DNA from: Volucribacter psittacicida
GTDB taxonomy: Bacteria; Pseudomonadota; Gammaproteobacteria; Enterobacterales; Pasteurellaceae
DNA: 64,000 bases
Reading direction: 5' to 3'
NCBI RefSeq assembly: GCF_004339025.1
Contig: NZ_SMFT01000002.1
Location: forward strand, 62,001 to 126,000
Below the pieces are notes generated by a model that saw only the letters and a list, made by a program, of their open reading frames with translations, was not told the origin of the DNA and did not search any database. Position 1 is the stretch's first letter, and each line of letters starts with the position of its first letter. Below are positions 37,613 to 47,384 of the stretch, one piece after another. Position numbers and translations under genes: made by a program.

Positions 37613-38503
37613 TTACTTCTTCGGCGCTTGCATAAAGCGGAAGAAATCGCTATCAGGTTTTAAAATCATAATGTTATTATCATCAGCTTTAAAACTTTTC
37701 TCATAGGCTTGTAAACTACGAATAAAGCGATAAAACTCTGGTTCTTGGCTAAAAGCATCTGCATAAATTTTAGCGGCAGCGGCATCGCCAGTACCTCGTA
37801 ATTCTTGTGCCGTTCTATTTGCATTAGCAAGAATTAATGTGACTTTACGATCTACGTCAGCCTGAATAAAGGCGGCTTTTTCTTTACCTTGTGAACGATG
37901 TTCTCTTGCCACTGCATCACGTTCTGCGCGCATCCGTTGATAAATAGAAGAAGACACTTCGTCAGGTAGATTGATTTGTTTAACACGCACATCAATGACT
38001 TCAATCCCTAATTCTGATGTACTATCCGCACCAGTATTCAAAGCCCGTCTTGCGCCTGCCATTAACTCACCACGTGTGCCAGAAACAATATCTTTAATGG
38101 TTCTTGAACCTATCTCAGAACGTAAACGATCGTTAACTTTACGGCGTAATAAATTCGCAGCTTGTGAGTAATCACCACCCCCTGTGGTGGTATAAAAGCG
38201 TCCAAAATCACTAATTCGCCATTTTACATAAGAATCTACCCAAAGATCTTTTTTCTCTACGGTAACAAAACGATCAGGTTGTCCGTCTAAAGTTTGAATA
38301 CGTGCATCAAGAATTTTTATGCTATCAATAAAAGGGGTTTTAAAATGTAAGCCCGGCTCATAAACCACGACTTTATTATCCGCATCACGATGCACTTTAC
38401 CAAAACGTAACATAATGCCTCGTGATCCCTCTTGGACAATCACGATACTGGAATATAAAAGGGCAAGAATAATGAGAATAATTGGCGTTAGAAATTTACG
38501 CAT
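37613..38503 (-). CDS. hflC: HflC, FtsH-modulating SPFH protein
   Basis: A 296-residue inner-membrane protein with one N-terminal helix (about 4-22) and a periplasmic SPFH/prohibitin domain. With HflK it forms large cages around the FtsH protease and tunes its proteolysis. The sequence EGSRGIMLRFGKVHRDADNK and EIGSRTIKDIVSGTRGELM fit HflC. Its ATG overlaps the hflK stop codon (TAATG), so the genes are coupled. It is the second gene of hflK-hflC; in E. coli these are near hflX and miaA, which are not in this window. Confidence 0.94.
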   Translation of the reverse strand: MRKFLTPIILIILALLYSSIVIVQEGSRGIMLRFGKVHRDADNKVVVYEPGLHFKTPFIDSIKILDARIQTLDGQPDRFVTVEKKDLWVDSYVKWRISDFGRFYTTTGGGDYSQAANLLRRKVNDRLRSEIGSRTIKDIVSGTRGELMAGARRALNTGADSTSELGIEVIDVRVKQINLPDEVSSSIYQRMRAERDAVAREHRSQGKEKAAFIQADVDRKVTLILANANRTAQELRGTGDAAAAKIYADAFSQEPEFYRFIRSLQAYEKSFKADDNNIMILKPDSDFFRFMQAPKK

Positions 38504-39732
38504 TAGTTAAATCTCCCTTGTCGTGTAGTGTTACGTTGTTCGATGTTTGATGACGAAGAGGTTTGGGATACCTCAGATTGATTTAATGTTGCTCTTGACT
38601 GAGGCTGATTTTTTGTTTGCTCAGTATTTTCAGGGCTTGATGGTTCATCATTTTTCCCTTTTTTACCCTGTAAAATTTGCTCTAATGGTAATACCGTTAA
38701 ATTATTGCCATTATTGCTGTCTAACATCACTTTTGGTGTGTTTGCCATCACTTTTTCTAAGGTTTGAATATATAAACGTTCACGCATTACCTCAGGTGCT
38801 AAGCGAAATTCTGGTAATAAGCGAGTAAAACGTTCAACTTCCCCTTGTGCATCTAACACCACTTGGTCTTTATAAGCGGTTGCTTGCTCAATCATACGTT
38901 GTGCTTCACCACGAGCAATAGGTTCACGCTCTCTGGCATAAGCCTCAGCTTCTCGGATGTAACGCTGCTCATCTTCTTGTGCTTTAATCGCATCATCAAA
39001 AGCCGCTTTGACTTCTTCTGGTGGACGAGCTGATTGGAAGTTCACATCAATAATGCTTAATCCCATATCATAAGGTTTAATAATATCTTCTAATGAACGC
39101 CAAGTATTTTCTCTTACCACTGAACGCCCTGTGGTTAAAATATCGTCCATCGGCATATGTCCAATCACATAACGCAATGCACTATCCGTAGCTTGATTTA
39201 AGCTATCATCTGGTTTTGTGACACTAAAGAGATATTTAGCGGGATCTTGGACACGATATTGTACGGTCATTTCTACTTTGACCATATTTTCATCTTGGGT
39301 AAGCATAGAACCTTGAGTTCTTAATTCATTAACACGTTCAACATTGACCGCTTGTACCTTATCAATAAAAGTCGGTTTCCAATTTAAACCGGGTTGAACG
39401 ATATTATGGAGTTTACCAAAACGGGTAACAACACCACGTTCCGCTTCTTTAATGGTATAAAGTCCACTTAATCCCCACACCACAACACCAATAACCACCA
39501 TAACAGGCAAGAGTTTAGTAAATTTTATATTGCCACCGTTGTTATGAGAGGAATTTTTTTTATTTCCCCCCAATTTTTTCAGTAAATTGCCAAAAATTTC
39601 TTCTAAATCAGGTGGGTTTTGCTCATTGCGAGAACGATTTTGGTTTTGCCAATTGTTGTCGCTATTGTTATTTTGTTCAGGCTGTTGCCCATTTTTTTGC
39701 CCCGGCTTTCCCCAAGGATCTTGATCTGACAT
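38503..39732 (-). CDS. hflK: HflK, FtsH-modulating SPFH protein
   Basis: A 409-residue partner of HflC. The N-terminus is Gln/Asn/Gly-rich and cytoplasmic (MSDQDPWGKPGQKNGQQ), followed by one helix (about 75-93), the SPFH domain (about 100-330) and a low-complexity Ser/Thr/Gln tail. TGGAGAA lies 5 bases before the ATG at 39732; the more upstream ATG at 39744 lies within that ribosome site and is rejected. It is the first gene of the pair, transcribed away from the cystine-type ABC operon. Confidence 0.94.
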   Translation of the reverse strand: MSDQDPWGKPGQKNGQQPEQNNNSDNNWQNQNRSRNEQNPPDLEEIFGNLLKKLGGNKKNSSHNNGGNIKFTKLLPVMVVIGVVVWGLSGLYTIKEAERGVVTRFGKLHNIVQPGLNWKPTFIDKVQAVNVERVNELRTQGSMLTQDENMVKVEMTVQYRVQDPAKYLFSVTKPDDSLNQATDSALRYVIGHMPMDDILTTGRSVVRENTWRSLEDIIKPYDMGLSIIDVNFQSARPPEEVKAAFDDAIKAQEDEQRYIREAEAYAREREPIARGEAQRMIEQATAYKDQVVLDAQGEVERFTRLLPEFRLAPEVMRERLYIQTLEKVMANTPKVMLDSNNGNNLTVLPLEQILQGKKGKNDEPSSPENTEQTKNQPQSRATLNQSEVSQTSSSSNIEQRNTTRQGRFN

Positions 39733-39875
39733 AACATTCTCCATTTATTGCAGATAAGGGATAGATTTGGTTACAAAGTCTAAACAAAATAGCGGATAAA
39801 GTCTAATAAAAATAATATGTTGGTGAAGATTTAATAATAATATAACAAATTTTTATAACAAATAAGGTATTGTTC

Positions 39876-39905
39876 TTGTCTTAAAAGAATATTCTCTTTT
39901 ATAAT
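39876..39905 (+). promoter_or_regulatory. promoter of the amino-acid ABC operon
   Basis: TTGTCT (39876-39881), an 18-base spacer and a perfect TATAAT (39900-39905). A leader of about 35 bases precedes the start codon with AAGGAG. Confidence 0.6.
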
Positions 39906-39946
39906 GCCCCTCACTCTCAAATTATTTTCGTTATAAAGGAGAAAAA

Positions 39947-40717
39947 ATGAAATTACTTGCCAAAACTTTATTAGCCAGTTTAGCTTTCGCTTTTGGGGTA
40001 CAAAGTGCGAATGCTTCTGCACTCGCTGAACAATTAGAAAAAACCAAAACAATTCGTGTGGGAACAGAAGGCACTTATGCACCTTTTACCTTTCATAAAG
40101 AGGGTAAACTCACTGGTTATGATATTGATGTGATGAATGAAGTGGCTAAACGTTTAGGTTTAACCGTTGAATATAAAGAAACCCAGTGGGACGGTATGTT
40201 TGCAGGTTTAAATGCAAAACGTTTTGATGTAATTGCGAACCAAGTGAGCCCAAATCCAGAGCGTGAGAAAAAATATGTGTTCTCTGCACCTTATAATGTG
40301 TCTCGTGCGGTCATTGTAACACGAGCAAACAATGACAAAATTCAATCATTTGCGGATTTAAAAGGGCTAAGATCAGCCCAATCAGCCACCAGCAATTATA
40401 CAGAATTGGCGAAAAAATATGGGGCAAACTTAGTGACCGTAGATAGCTTGGCACAAAACTTAGAATTAGTAAAACAAGGGCGTGTTGATGCCACTGTAAA
40501 TGAACAAATTGCGGTGTTAGATTATTTTAGTAAACACCCAAATTCAGGCTTAAAAATCGCAGTAAAAAATGAAGATACCATTGGTTCAGCCTTTACTTTC
40601 CTAAAAGGCAATGAAGATGTCGCTGAACAATTTAGCCAAGTGCTAGCACAAATGCGTGAAGACGGCACATTAAAAGCCCTCTCGATTAAGTGGTTCGGCG
40701 ATGACATTACTGAATAA
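39947..40717 (+). CDS. amino-acid (probably cystine) ABC transporter, periplasmic binding protein
   Basis: A 256-residue SBP_bac_3 protein with a signal peptide ([16 protein letters not shown]…SANA, cleavage about residue 23). The mature part shows [30 protein letters not shown] and [17 protein letters not shown]. It resembles FliY/TcyJ and H. influenzae HI1080, which import cystine or related amino acids; the substrate is inferred. AAGGAG precedes the ATG. The permease gene begins 17 bases inside its end, so the two are coupled. Confidence 0.85.
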   Translation: MKLLAKTLLASLAFAFGVQSANASALAEQLEKTKTIRVGTEGTYAPFTFHKEGKLTGYDIDVMNEVAKRLGLTVEYKETQWDGMFAGLNAKRFDVIANQVSPNPEREKKYVFSAPYNVSRAVIVTRANNDKIQSFADLKGLRSAQSATSNYTELAKKYGANLVTVDSLAQNLELVKQGRVDATVNEQIAVLDYFSKHPNSGLKIAVKNEDTIGSAFTFLKGNEDVAEQFSQVLAQMREDGTLKALSIKWFGDDITE

Positions 40718-41417
40718 TTTTCTTGCCCAATTACCTTTTATGAATTCAGAACGAGCCGATCTGGCGATCAGCTCGTTTTTGCCAATGTTACAGGCCACCA
40801 TCGCAAATACCATTCCCCTTGCCATACTTTCTTTTGTTGGGGGCTTAATCATTGCAACCCTTGTTGCCTTAATTCGCACCACGCCAGCAAAATCTAAAAT
40901 ACATAAAATATTGACCGCACTTTGCCGTTGCTATATCTCCATTATTCGAGGCACGCCGTTATTAGTGCAAATTTTTATTATTTTTTATGGCTTACCTAGT
41001 TTAAATATTGTGCTTGATCCTTTTCCAACCGCCGTTATTGCCTTTTCATTGAACATTGGTGCCTATGCGGCAGAAATTGTGCGAGCCTCAATTTTAGCGA
41101 TACCCAAAGGGCAATGGGAAGCCTCTTATGCCATTGGAATGAATTATCGCCAAGCCTTTGTGCGAACCATTATGCCGCAAGCTATGCGAATTTCTGTGCC
41201 ACCATTATCCAATACCTTTATTAGTACAGTCAAAGATACCTCCCTTGCGTCGTTAGTCTTGGTTACTGAGCTTTTTCGCGTGGCACAAAATATTACCGCC
41301 AGCAGTTATGAATTTATCCTAATTTATAGTGAAGCGGCGTTAATTTATTGGCTGGTTTGTTTCGCTCTCTCCATTTTACAAGAACGGCTAGAAATTCGAC
41401 TTTCTCGTCATCTTTAA
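40701..41417 (+). CDS. amino-acid (probably cystine) ABC transporter permease
   Basis: A 238-residue HisM/YecS-type permease with about five helices. The EAA loop reads [22 protein letters not shown], where it contacts the ATPase. Its start overlaps the end of the binding-protein gene by 17 bases, an unusually deep overlap; a later start is possible, but the N-terminal [13 protein letters not shown] has the usual look. It is the middle gene of three. Substrate type as for its neighbours. Confidence 0.87.
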   Translation: MTLLNNFLAQLPFMNSERADLAISSFLPMLQATIANTIPLAILSFVGGLIIATLVALIRTTPAKSKIHKILTALCRCYISIIRGTPLLVQIFIIFYGLPSLNIVLDPFPTAVIAFSLNIGAYAAEIVRASILAIPKGQWEASYAIGMNYRQAFVRTIMPQAMRISVPPLSNTFISTVKDTSLASLVLVTELFRVAQNITASSYEFILIYSEAALIYWLVCFALSILQERLEIRLSRHL

Positions 41418-41426
41418 TGAGTAACT

Positions 41427-42194
41427 ATGTTAGAAATAAAAAATATTCACAAACAGTTTAATGGCAATCCTGTGCTCAAAGGGATTAATCTTCATATTCA
41501 TAAAGGTGAAGTTGTTGCCATTCTCGGTCCATCAGGCTCAGGCAAAACCACCTTTTTACGTTGCTTAAATTATTTAGAACAGCCCGATCAAGGCGAAATC
41601 ACCTTTACCGATGGCTCATTATCATTAAACTTTGCAGAAAAAATTAGCAAAAACAAAATCTTACAATTACGCCGACGTTCATCAATGGTTTTTCAACAAT
41701 ATAACCTCTTTCCGCACCGTACCGCATTGGAAAATGTGATGGAAGGAATGGTTGTTGTACAAAAGAAACCGAAAGAACAAGCCAAGCAACAAGCTCTCGC
41801 TCTATTAGCCAAAGTAGGCTTACAGGATAAAGCCAGCCTTTACCCTAGCCAATTATCAGGCGGACAACAACAACGTGTCGGTATTGCACGAGCGTTAGCT
41901 GTACAACCCGATTTAATTTTATTAGATGAACCCACCTCTGCCCTCGATCCTGAATGGGTAGGCGAAGTATTGCAAGTATTGAAAATGCTTGCTTCAGAAG
42001 GCTGGACAATGATTATCGTTACCCACGAAATGAAGTTCGCCAAAGATGTGGCAGATAAAATCCTATTTATGGACGCAGGCGTGGTGGTGGAAACCAATAA
42101 TGCCAAAGATTTCTTTTGTAATCCTCAACAAGAACGCACCAAACAATTTTTAATGCAAACTCAAATGGCAGAATTTGAGGATTATTGTATTTAA
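41427..42194 (+). CDS. amino-acid (probably cystine) ABC transporter ATP-binding protein
   Basis: A 255-residue ATPase with Walker A GPSGSGKTT, signature LSGGQQQR, Walker B LILLDEPTSALD and the His loop VTHEM. It fits the polar amino-acid subfamily (GlnQ/YecC). It is 9 bases after the permease gene and ends the operon. A USS-pair terminator follows. Confidence 0.92.
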   Translation: MLEIKNIHKQFNGNPVLKGINLHIHKGEVVAILGPSGSGKTTFLRCLNYLEQPDQGEITFTDGSLSLNFAEKISKNKILQLRRRSSMVFQQYNLFPHRTALENVMEGMVVVQKKPKEQAKQQALALLAKVGLQDKASLYPSQLSGGQQQRVGIARALAVQPDLILLDEPTSALDPEWVGEVLQVLKMLASEGWTMIIVTHEMKFAKDVADKILFMDAGVVVETNNAKDFFCNPQQERTKQFLMQTQMAEFEDYCI

Positions 42195-42210
42195 CTAGAT
42201 AATAATACAT

Positions 42211-42255
42211 AAAAAAGTGCGGTAAAAATTATCTTATTTTTTACCGCACTTTATT
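42211..42255. terminator. bidirectional USS-pair terminator
   Basis: AAAAAAGTGCGGTAAAAA and TTTTTTACCGCACTTTA form a long stem with a short loop. It separates the convergent ABC operon and brnQ and works in both directions. Confidence 0.85.
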
Positions 42256-43541
42256 TATTTTTTCTTTTGCATCAATGTTATTCCCCAGCCTAAAACTAAG
42301 CCAAGAATACCGAATAAAAGCCATTCCATTGAATAGGATTTTAAGGGTAAATGACGAAATAGCGGAAGATCTAGAATGGATAGAATAGCAATAACACATA
42401 CTAATCCAATCGCAATTCGTTGTGCCAGAATAGGAACAGGGATAAATAAATTAAGCAATAAGAGAAAAATTATCGTAATGGCAATAGGATAAAGTATTGA
42501 TAAAACAGGGACTGATTTGCTAATCACAAAGTTCAAGCCTTGATTTGCAATGATAAAACTAATAAGTGTGAAAATCATTGCGTAGGTTTTATAAGATATT
42601 TTTCGGTAAATACTATGAAAATATTCACTTACAGAAACAATTAATCCAATCGCAGTAGTTAAACAAGCAAGAGAAACAATAATCCCAAGCATAATACGTC
42701 CGAAATCGCCAAAGGCACGATTGGTAACGCTATTGAGGATGTAAGTACCAATATCTTGATTTTTTTCTTTTAGTAGATGTAATTCGGTTGGATCAATGTA
42801 AATTTTATTACCAATCCAAGCTAATGATAAATAAATGAGAGCAAGAGCTAAACCTGCGATTAATGCGGAAACAATGGTTTGTTTCGTAAGTGCTTGTTTG
42901 GTTACGCCTTTTGCTTGGATCGCTAAAATAACAATCATTGAATAAGCGATTGAGGCGAGAGCGTCCATGGTTAGGTAGCCTTCAACAAAGCCTTTGAAAA
43001 AGGAGGTTTGTGTCGAACTTTGAATAGGTGTCATTTCACTATTTGGTTGAAATAATGCACTGACGACTAAAATAAAAATGGCAATAAGTAGTAAAGGTGT
43101 CAATATGGCACCGATACGTTCAACCATTTTTGAGGGATTTAGCGCTAACCAAAGGGAAAGTAAAAAGTATAATGCACTGAAAAATAACTGTATTCCAATG
43201 GAATGTTGGCTAAAAAAAGGTTGTACAGCGAGCTCATAAGCGGTGGCACCAGTGCGAGGAATAGCAAAAAAAGGGCCGACACTGAGATAAATAGCAGAAA
43301 GAAAAATAATAGAAAAATAAGGATTTATTTTATCTAGGGCTTTTTGATACCCACCTTGGTAAAATGATCCCACAATAATGCCCAATAAAGGTAATCCGAC
43401 GCCTGTCGCAATAAAACCAAGAATGGTTGATAAATAATATTGTTGGCTTTCTAAACCAAGGCGTGGGGGAAAAATAAGATTGCCAGCACCAAAAAACATT
43501 GCAAATAGCATAAAGCCGACAATAAGCGTGTTTTTATTCAT
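42255..43541 (-). CDS. brnQ: branched-chain amino-acid:cation symporter BrnQ
   Basis: A 428-residue LIVCS-family transporter with about twelve helices. The N-terminus FMLFAMFFGAGNLIFPP and PRTGATAYE are characteristic, as is EGYLTMDALASIAYSMIV. It imports leucine, isoleucine and valine with sodium or protons. It is convergent with the ABC operon and is followed in the reverse direction by the tRNA-Val cluster. No operon partner. Confidence 0.92.
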   Translation of the reverse strand: MNKNTLIVGFMLFAMFFGAGNLIFPPRLGLESQQYYLSTILGFIATGVGLPLLGIIVGSFYQGGYQKALDKINPYFSIIFLSAIYLSVGPFFAIPRTGATAYELAVQPFFSQHSIGIQLFFSALYFLLSLWLALNPSKMVERIGAILTPLLLIAIFILVVSALFQPNSEMTPIQSSTQTSFFKGFVEGYLTMDALASIAYSMIVILAIQAKGVTKQALTKQTIVSALIAGLALALIYLSLAWIGNKIYIDPTELHLLKEKNQDIGTYILNSVTNRAFGDFGRIMLGIIVSLACLTTAIGLIVSVSEYFHSIYRKISYKTYAMIFTLISFIIANQGLNFVISKSVPVLSILYPIAITIIFLLLLNLFIPVPILAQRIAIGLVCVIAILSILDLPLFRHLPLKSYSMEWLLFGILGLVLGWGITLMQKKK

Positions 43542-43652
43542 AATAAGAGTATTAACCTTTTAATTAATTCATTTTAATCTAGATAAGCTCTAAAAAACGG
43601 GCAGATTCTATCACTAATGGGTGAACATTAAAAGATAAAGCAGAGAAGTGAG

Positions 43653-43728
43653 TGGTGGGCGATACCGGTCTCGAACCAGTGACCCCCTCCTTGTAAGGGA
43701 GGTGCTCTCCCAACTGAGCTAATCGCCC
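43653..43728 (-). tRNA. tRNA-Val (TAC)
   Basis: A 76-base tRNA with encoded CCA, anticodon loop CTTACAA, acceptor GGGCGAT. It is the last of three copies in transcription order and is identical to the middle copy. Confidence 0.97.
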
Positions 43729-43801
43729 TTAGAATTTAGTTTAATCATTGACTAAATTTTAAGATTATCTATTAAGATAATGGGAATATTTTAAACTTAA
43801 G

Positions 43802-43877
43802 TGGTGGGCGATACCGGTCTCGAACCAGTGACCCCCTCCTTGTAAGGGAGGTGCTCTCCCAACTGAGCTAATCGCCC
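43802..43877 (-). tRNA. tRNA-Val (TAC)
   Basis: Middle copy of the cluster, 76 bases with CCA. Spacer of 73 bases to the next copy. Same sequence as the copy at 43653. Confidence 0.97.
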
Positions 43878-43913
43878 ACATTGGTTTAAAATAATCAACA
43901 AGAACACTAAAAG

Positions 43914-43989
43914 TGGTGGGCGATACCGGTCTCGAACCAGTGCCCCCCTCCTTGTAAGGGAGGTGCTCTCCCAACTGAGCTAATCGCCC
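43914..43989 (-). tRNA. tRNA-Val (TAC), variable-loop variant
   Basis: First copy of the cluster in transcription order, 76 bases with CCA. It differs from the other two at one position (43943): the variable loop reads GGGGC instead of GGGTC, changing the T at linear position 47 to G. Confidence 0.97.
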
Positions 43990-44005
43990 CCGTTGATGTG
44001 GACGC

Positions 44006-44033
44006 ATTATAAAGACAATAGAATTTCAGTCAA
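44006..44033 (-). promoter_or_regulatory. promoter of the tRNA-Val operon
   Basis: On the minus strand TTGACT, a 16-base spacer and TATAAT, then the GC-rich GCGTCC expected of a stringently controlled stable-RNA promoter. It lies 17 bases before the first tRNA and can transcribe all three. Confidence 0.8.
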
Positions 44034-44160
44034 TCAAATTTTTATGATTTTTGTTTGATTGCATTAAAAATAAACATTGTCGATGAATTTGGCGTGGCTT
44101 TTAAATGAAGTCATAGTAGAATGTATTCACTTTTTTATTTTTTAGTATAAGGTTAATGAA

Positions 44161-45606
44161 ATGAATATAGAACCCTTATTTAAATTAGATCCTAATGTTA
44201 AAGTGCGTACCCGTTTTGCGCCTAGCCCAACGGGTTATTTACATGTCGGTGGGGCGAGAACTGCACTTTATTCTTGGTTATATGCAAAACATCATCAAGG
44301 CGAATTTGTTTTACGTATTGAAGATACGGATTTAGAACGCTCAACCCCTGAAGCAACACAAGCTATTTTAGAAGCGATGGAATGGTTAGAATTGGGTTGG
44401 GAGCATGGACCTTATTATCAAACAAAACGCTTTGATCGTTATAATCAAGTCATTGATCAAATGTTGGAACAAGGGCTTGCTTATCGTTGTTATTGTAGTA
44501 AAGAGCGCTTAGATGAATTACGTCATCAACAAGAACAAAATAAGCAAAAACCCCGTTACGACCGCCATTGTTTACATGACCATCAGCATTCTCCCGATGA
44601 ACCTCATGTCGTTCGTTTTAAAAATCCAACGGAAGGATCAGTGATTTTTGATGATGCGGTGCGTGGACGAATTGAAATTAGCAATCAGGAGCTTGATGAT
44701 TTAATTATTCGCCGTACCGATGGTTCGCCAACCTACAATTTTTGTGTTGTGGTTGATGACTGGGATATGGGCATTACCCATGTAGTACGTGGCGAAGATC
44801 ATATTAATAACACCCCTCGCCAAATTAATATTTTAAAAGCATTAAACGCCCCAATTCCCGTTTATGCACATGTTTCAATGATCAATGGTGATGATGGACA
44901 AAAATTATCTAAACGTCATGGAGCAGTGAGTGTCATGCAGTATCGTGATGAAGGATATTTGCCCGAAGCTCTCGTGAATTATTTAGTGCGTTTAGGCTGG
45001 GGGCATGGCGATCAAGAAATTTTTTCTCGCCAAGAGATGATCGATCTGTTTGATTTACATTCCGTAAGCAAATCCGCCAGTGCCTTTAATACGGATAAAT
45101 TATTATGGCTAAACCAACATTATATCCGTAGCTTACCTGCCGAATATGTGGCAAAGCATTTAGCTTGGCATTACCAACAACTCGGCATTGATACCCATAA
45201 TGGCCCAGCATTAACAGAGATTGTTTCTATGCTTGGCGAACGTTGTAAAACCCTCAGAGAAATGGCATTAACTAGCCGTTATTTCTTTGAGGAATTTGAA
45301 GAATTTGAGGAAAAAGCCGCACAAAAACATCTCAAGGCAGCTACACTTGAACCATTACAAAAAATATTGGAAAAATTGACCGCACTTGACCTTGACCAAT
45401 GGAATATCACGACAACTCATCAAGCCATCGAACAAACCGCTGAAGAGTTAGGAGTGGGAATGGGTAAAGTAGGTATGCCTTTACGTGTTGCCGTAACAGG
45501 CACAGGACAGTCGCCATCTATGGACGTAACATTAGTGGCGATTGGTAAACAGCGTGTATTAACTCGTATTGAAAAGGCTATTGAATTTATCAAAAAACAA
45601 GCATAA
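44161..45606 (+). CDS. gltX: glutamate--tRNA ligase GltX
   Basis: Class I synthetase of 481 residues that charges tRNA-Glu. The HIGH-type motif is [11 protein letters not shown], the KMSKS-type motif is KLSKRHG, and the zinc site is Cys110, Cys112, Cys137 and His139 (RCYCSKE…RHCLHDH). The 14-residue extension before VRTRFAPSP matches H. influenzae GltX. It is divergent from the tRNA-Val cluster and is followed by tRNA-Ala. A USS copy near 45380 is internal. Confidence 0.96.
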   Translation: MNIEPLFKLDPNVKVRTRFAPSPTGYLHVGGARTALYSWLYAKHHQGEFVLRIEDTDLERSTPEATQAILEAMEWLELGWEHGPYYQTKRFDRYNQVIDQMLEQGLAYRCYCSKERLDELRHQQEQNKQKPRYDRHCLHDHQHSPDEPHVVRFKNPTEGSVIFDDAVRGRIEISNQELDDLIIRRTDGSPTYNFCVVVDDWDMGITHVVRGEDHINNTPRQINILKALNAPIPVYAHVSMINGDDGQKLSKRHGAVSVMQYRDEGYLPEALVNYLVRLGWGHGDQEIFSRQEMIDLFDLHSVSKSASAFNTDKLLWLNQHYIRSLPAEYVAKHLAWHYQQLGIDTHNGPALTEIVSMLGERCKTLREMALTSRYFFEEFEEFEEKAAQKHLKAATLEPLQKILEKLTALDLDQWNITTTHQAIEQTAEELGVGMGKVGMPLRVAVTGTGQSPSMDVTLVAIGKQRVLTRIEKAIEFIKKQA

Positions 45607-45640
45607 TGGATTAATTTTAAGCAATTAAACTTATCGCATA

Positions 45641-45669
45641 TTGACAGATTAAGTGGCGAACTTTATTAT
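45641..45669 (+). promoter_or_regulatory. promoter of tRNA-Ala
   Basis: A perfect TTGACA (45641-45646), a 17-base spacer and TATTAT (45664-45669), 30 bases before the tRNA. A hairpin AAGTGGCGA/TCGCCACTT (45651-45680) spans the spacer and -10 region and may end gltX transcripts. Confidence 0.7.
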
Positions 45670-45698
45670 TGTCGCCACTTACCAAACATCAAATCTCT

Positions 45699-45775
<77 letters not shown>

Positions 45776-45876
45776 AAATTCTAATTAATATCAGATTTCT
45801 TTATTGATTTTATCTAATTCGAATTACCAATATTTCAATTAAGCTCTAATTTGGAGCAATAGATAAAAATGTGGGA

Positions 45877-45912
45877 TTTTGTCCATTGCACCTTTAAATT
45901 GAAAAAGCTATA
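45877..45912. repeat. IS-end half-site joined to a MITE half copy
   Basis: TTTTGTCCATTGCACC (45877-45892) resembles the right arm of the palindrome at 37411-37450. It is followed without a gap by TTTAAATTGAAAAAGCTATA (45893-45912), the right end of the MITE family. Confidence 0.5.
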
Positions 45913-45919
45913 GTATATG

Positions 45920-45949
45920 AAAGCTCTATTTTATAAAATAGAGCTTTTT
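45920..45949. terminator. bidirectional hairpin terminator
   Basis: A perfect 28-base palindrome, AAAGCTCTATTTTA with its complement (45920-45947), and T/A tails on both strands. It lies between tRNA-Ala and the convergent corB-like gene. Confidence 0.85.
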
Positions 45950-45974
45950 ATTCAGAAAGGGGGAAAAAAGAACA

Positions 45975-47285
45975 CTAACTATTCCCTAAATAATGTTCAT
46001 TATTATGGTTATGCGGTAATAACTGTTTTTTCTTGGTGACTTTGGCAAGTTTGATCATATTATCGCTGACTTCTAATATTGTGATTATTAGATCATCGAT
46101 TTCACAAACCGTTCCTTCTAGAGGAATTTCTTCTAAGTGTTCCAAAATTAAACCATTAAAGGTTCTTGGTCCATCGGTAGTAAGGTTCCAATCGAATAAT
46201 TTATTAATATCTCGAATATTGGCAGAGCCATCAATTAATACTGAGCCATCAGACTGTGGCATAACTTCTTGTTCTATTGATGGGGTTGTTGAGGTGGTAA
46301 ATTCGCCTACAATTTCTTCTAAAATATCTTCTAGTGTAACTAATCCTTTAATATCGCCATATTCATCAACCACTAAGCCGATTCGCTCTTTATTGTTACG
46401 GAAATTGAGTAACTGAGCGGTTAAACCTGTGCTTTCGGGGATAAAATAAACTTCGTCTGCGGCACGAATAAGCATTTCTTTGGTAAATTCGTTCTTATCA
46501 AACATTAAGCGATAAGCCTCTCTTACCCTGAGCATACCGAGGATATTTTTATCTAGGCTTTCTTTATAAAGTACCACTCGGCTATGAGGAGCGTGGTTTA
46601 ATTGACGCATAATGGCTTTCCAGTCATCATCAATGTTGATCGCACCAATATCATTACGTGGTACCATAATATCGTCCACGGTGGTACGTTCAAGATCTAA
46701 AATGGAAAGTAGCATTTCTTGGTGCGAGGAGGGAATAAATTTACCTGATTCATTCACGATAGAGCGTAGTTCTTCGGGACTGAGTGAATGTGCTTTAACT
46801 TCTGATTTTAACCCTGTGATTTTCATTAAACCATTAATAAAGAGGTTCATAAAAAACACGATTGGGGTGCAAAGTTTCATAAAGATTGCCAATAAATGGC
46901 TGCTGGTAAATGCCACGCGTTCGGGATAAATTGAGGCGACAGTTTTAGGAAAAATTTCGGAGAAAACGAGCATGACAAAGGTAAGTACCCCTGTTGCAAT
47001 GGCAACCCCCATATCGCCATACATACGCATACCAATAATGGTAGCGAGTGCCGAAGCAAGAATGTTGACAAGGTTGTTACAAATTAAGACTAAACTTAAT
47101 AATTTGTCGGTGTTTTTGAGTAATTGTTCCGCTTTTTTGGCGCCACGATGTCCTTTTTCTGCCATAAAACGCATACGGTAGCGGTTAAGTGAAAGTAGGG
47201 CGGTTTCTGAACTTGAGAAATAAGCGGATAAAATAAGTAGAATAATTAAAATAATAAATAATGTACTAAGGGATACAGTGTCCAA
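45975..47285 (-). CDS. CNNM/CBS-domain membrane protein, CorB/YfjD-like
   Basis: A 436-residue HlyC/CorC-family protein. The N-terminal CNNM (DUF21) region has about four helices (7-30, 60-85, 90-110, 130-155) with SAYFSSSETALLSLNR, followed by a CBS pair (about 200-340, with DIMVPRNDI and GLVVDEYGDIKGLVTLEDILEEIVGEF) and a CorC/HlyC transporter-associated domain at the C-terminus. Related proteins act in magnesium or cobalt efflux. In E. coli yfjD likewise neighbours ypjD. Transport substrate inferred. Confidence 0.86.
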   Translation of the reverse strand: MDTVSLSTLFIILIILLILSAYFSSSETALLSLNRYRMRFMAEKGHRGAKKAEQLLKNTDKLLSLVLICNNLVNILASALATIIGMRMYGDMGVAIATGVLTFVMLVFSEIFPKTVASIYPERVAFTSSHLLAIFMKLCTPIVFFMNLFINGLMKITGLKSEVKAHSLSPEELRSIVNESGKFIPSSHQEMLLSILDLERTTVDDIMVPRNDIGAINIDDDWKAIMRQLNHAPHSRVVLYKESLDKNILGMLRVREAYRLMFDKNEFTKEMLIRAADEVYFIPESTGLTAQLLNFRNNKERIGLVVDEYGDIKGLVTLEDILEEIVGEFTTSTTPSIEQEVMPQSDGSVLIDGSANIRDINKLFDWNLTTDGPRTFNGLILEHLEEIPLEGTVCEIDDLIITILEVSDNMIKLAKVTKKKQLLPHNHNNEHYLGNS

Positions 47286-47313
47286 ATTGAACTTCCTTTG
47301 GTTAATTAATCAT

Positions 47314-47352
47314 AAAGTGCGGTAGAAAATACATAAATTTTTTACCGCACTT
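47314..47352 (-). terminator. USS-pair hairpin between ypjD and the corB-like gene
   Basis: AAGTGCGGTA and TACCGCACTT face each other across about 20 bases that also pair partly. It lies 33 bases after ypjD on the minus strand. The T run behind it is short, so partial read-through into the corB-like gene is likely. Confidence 0.6.
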
Positions 47353-47384
47353 ACCTTGTTTAGCTGTTTTCACTTTTGTTTGAT

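Noticed and set aside
43765-44007. 80-codon minus-strand open frame
   Set aside because: It reads through two tRNA-Val genes and is repetitive only because the tRNAs are.
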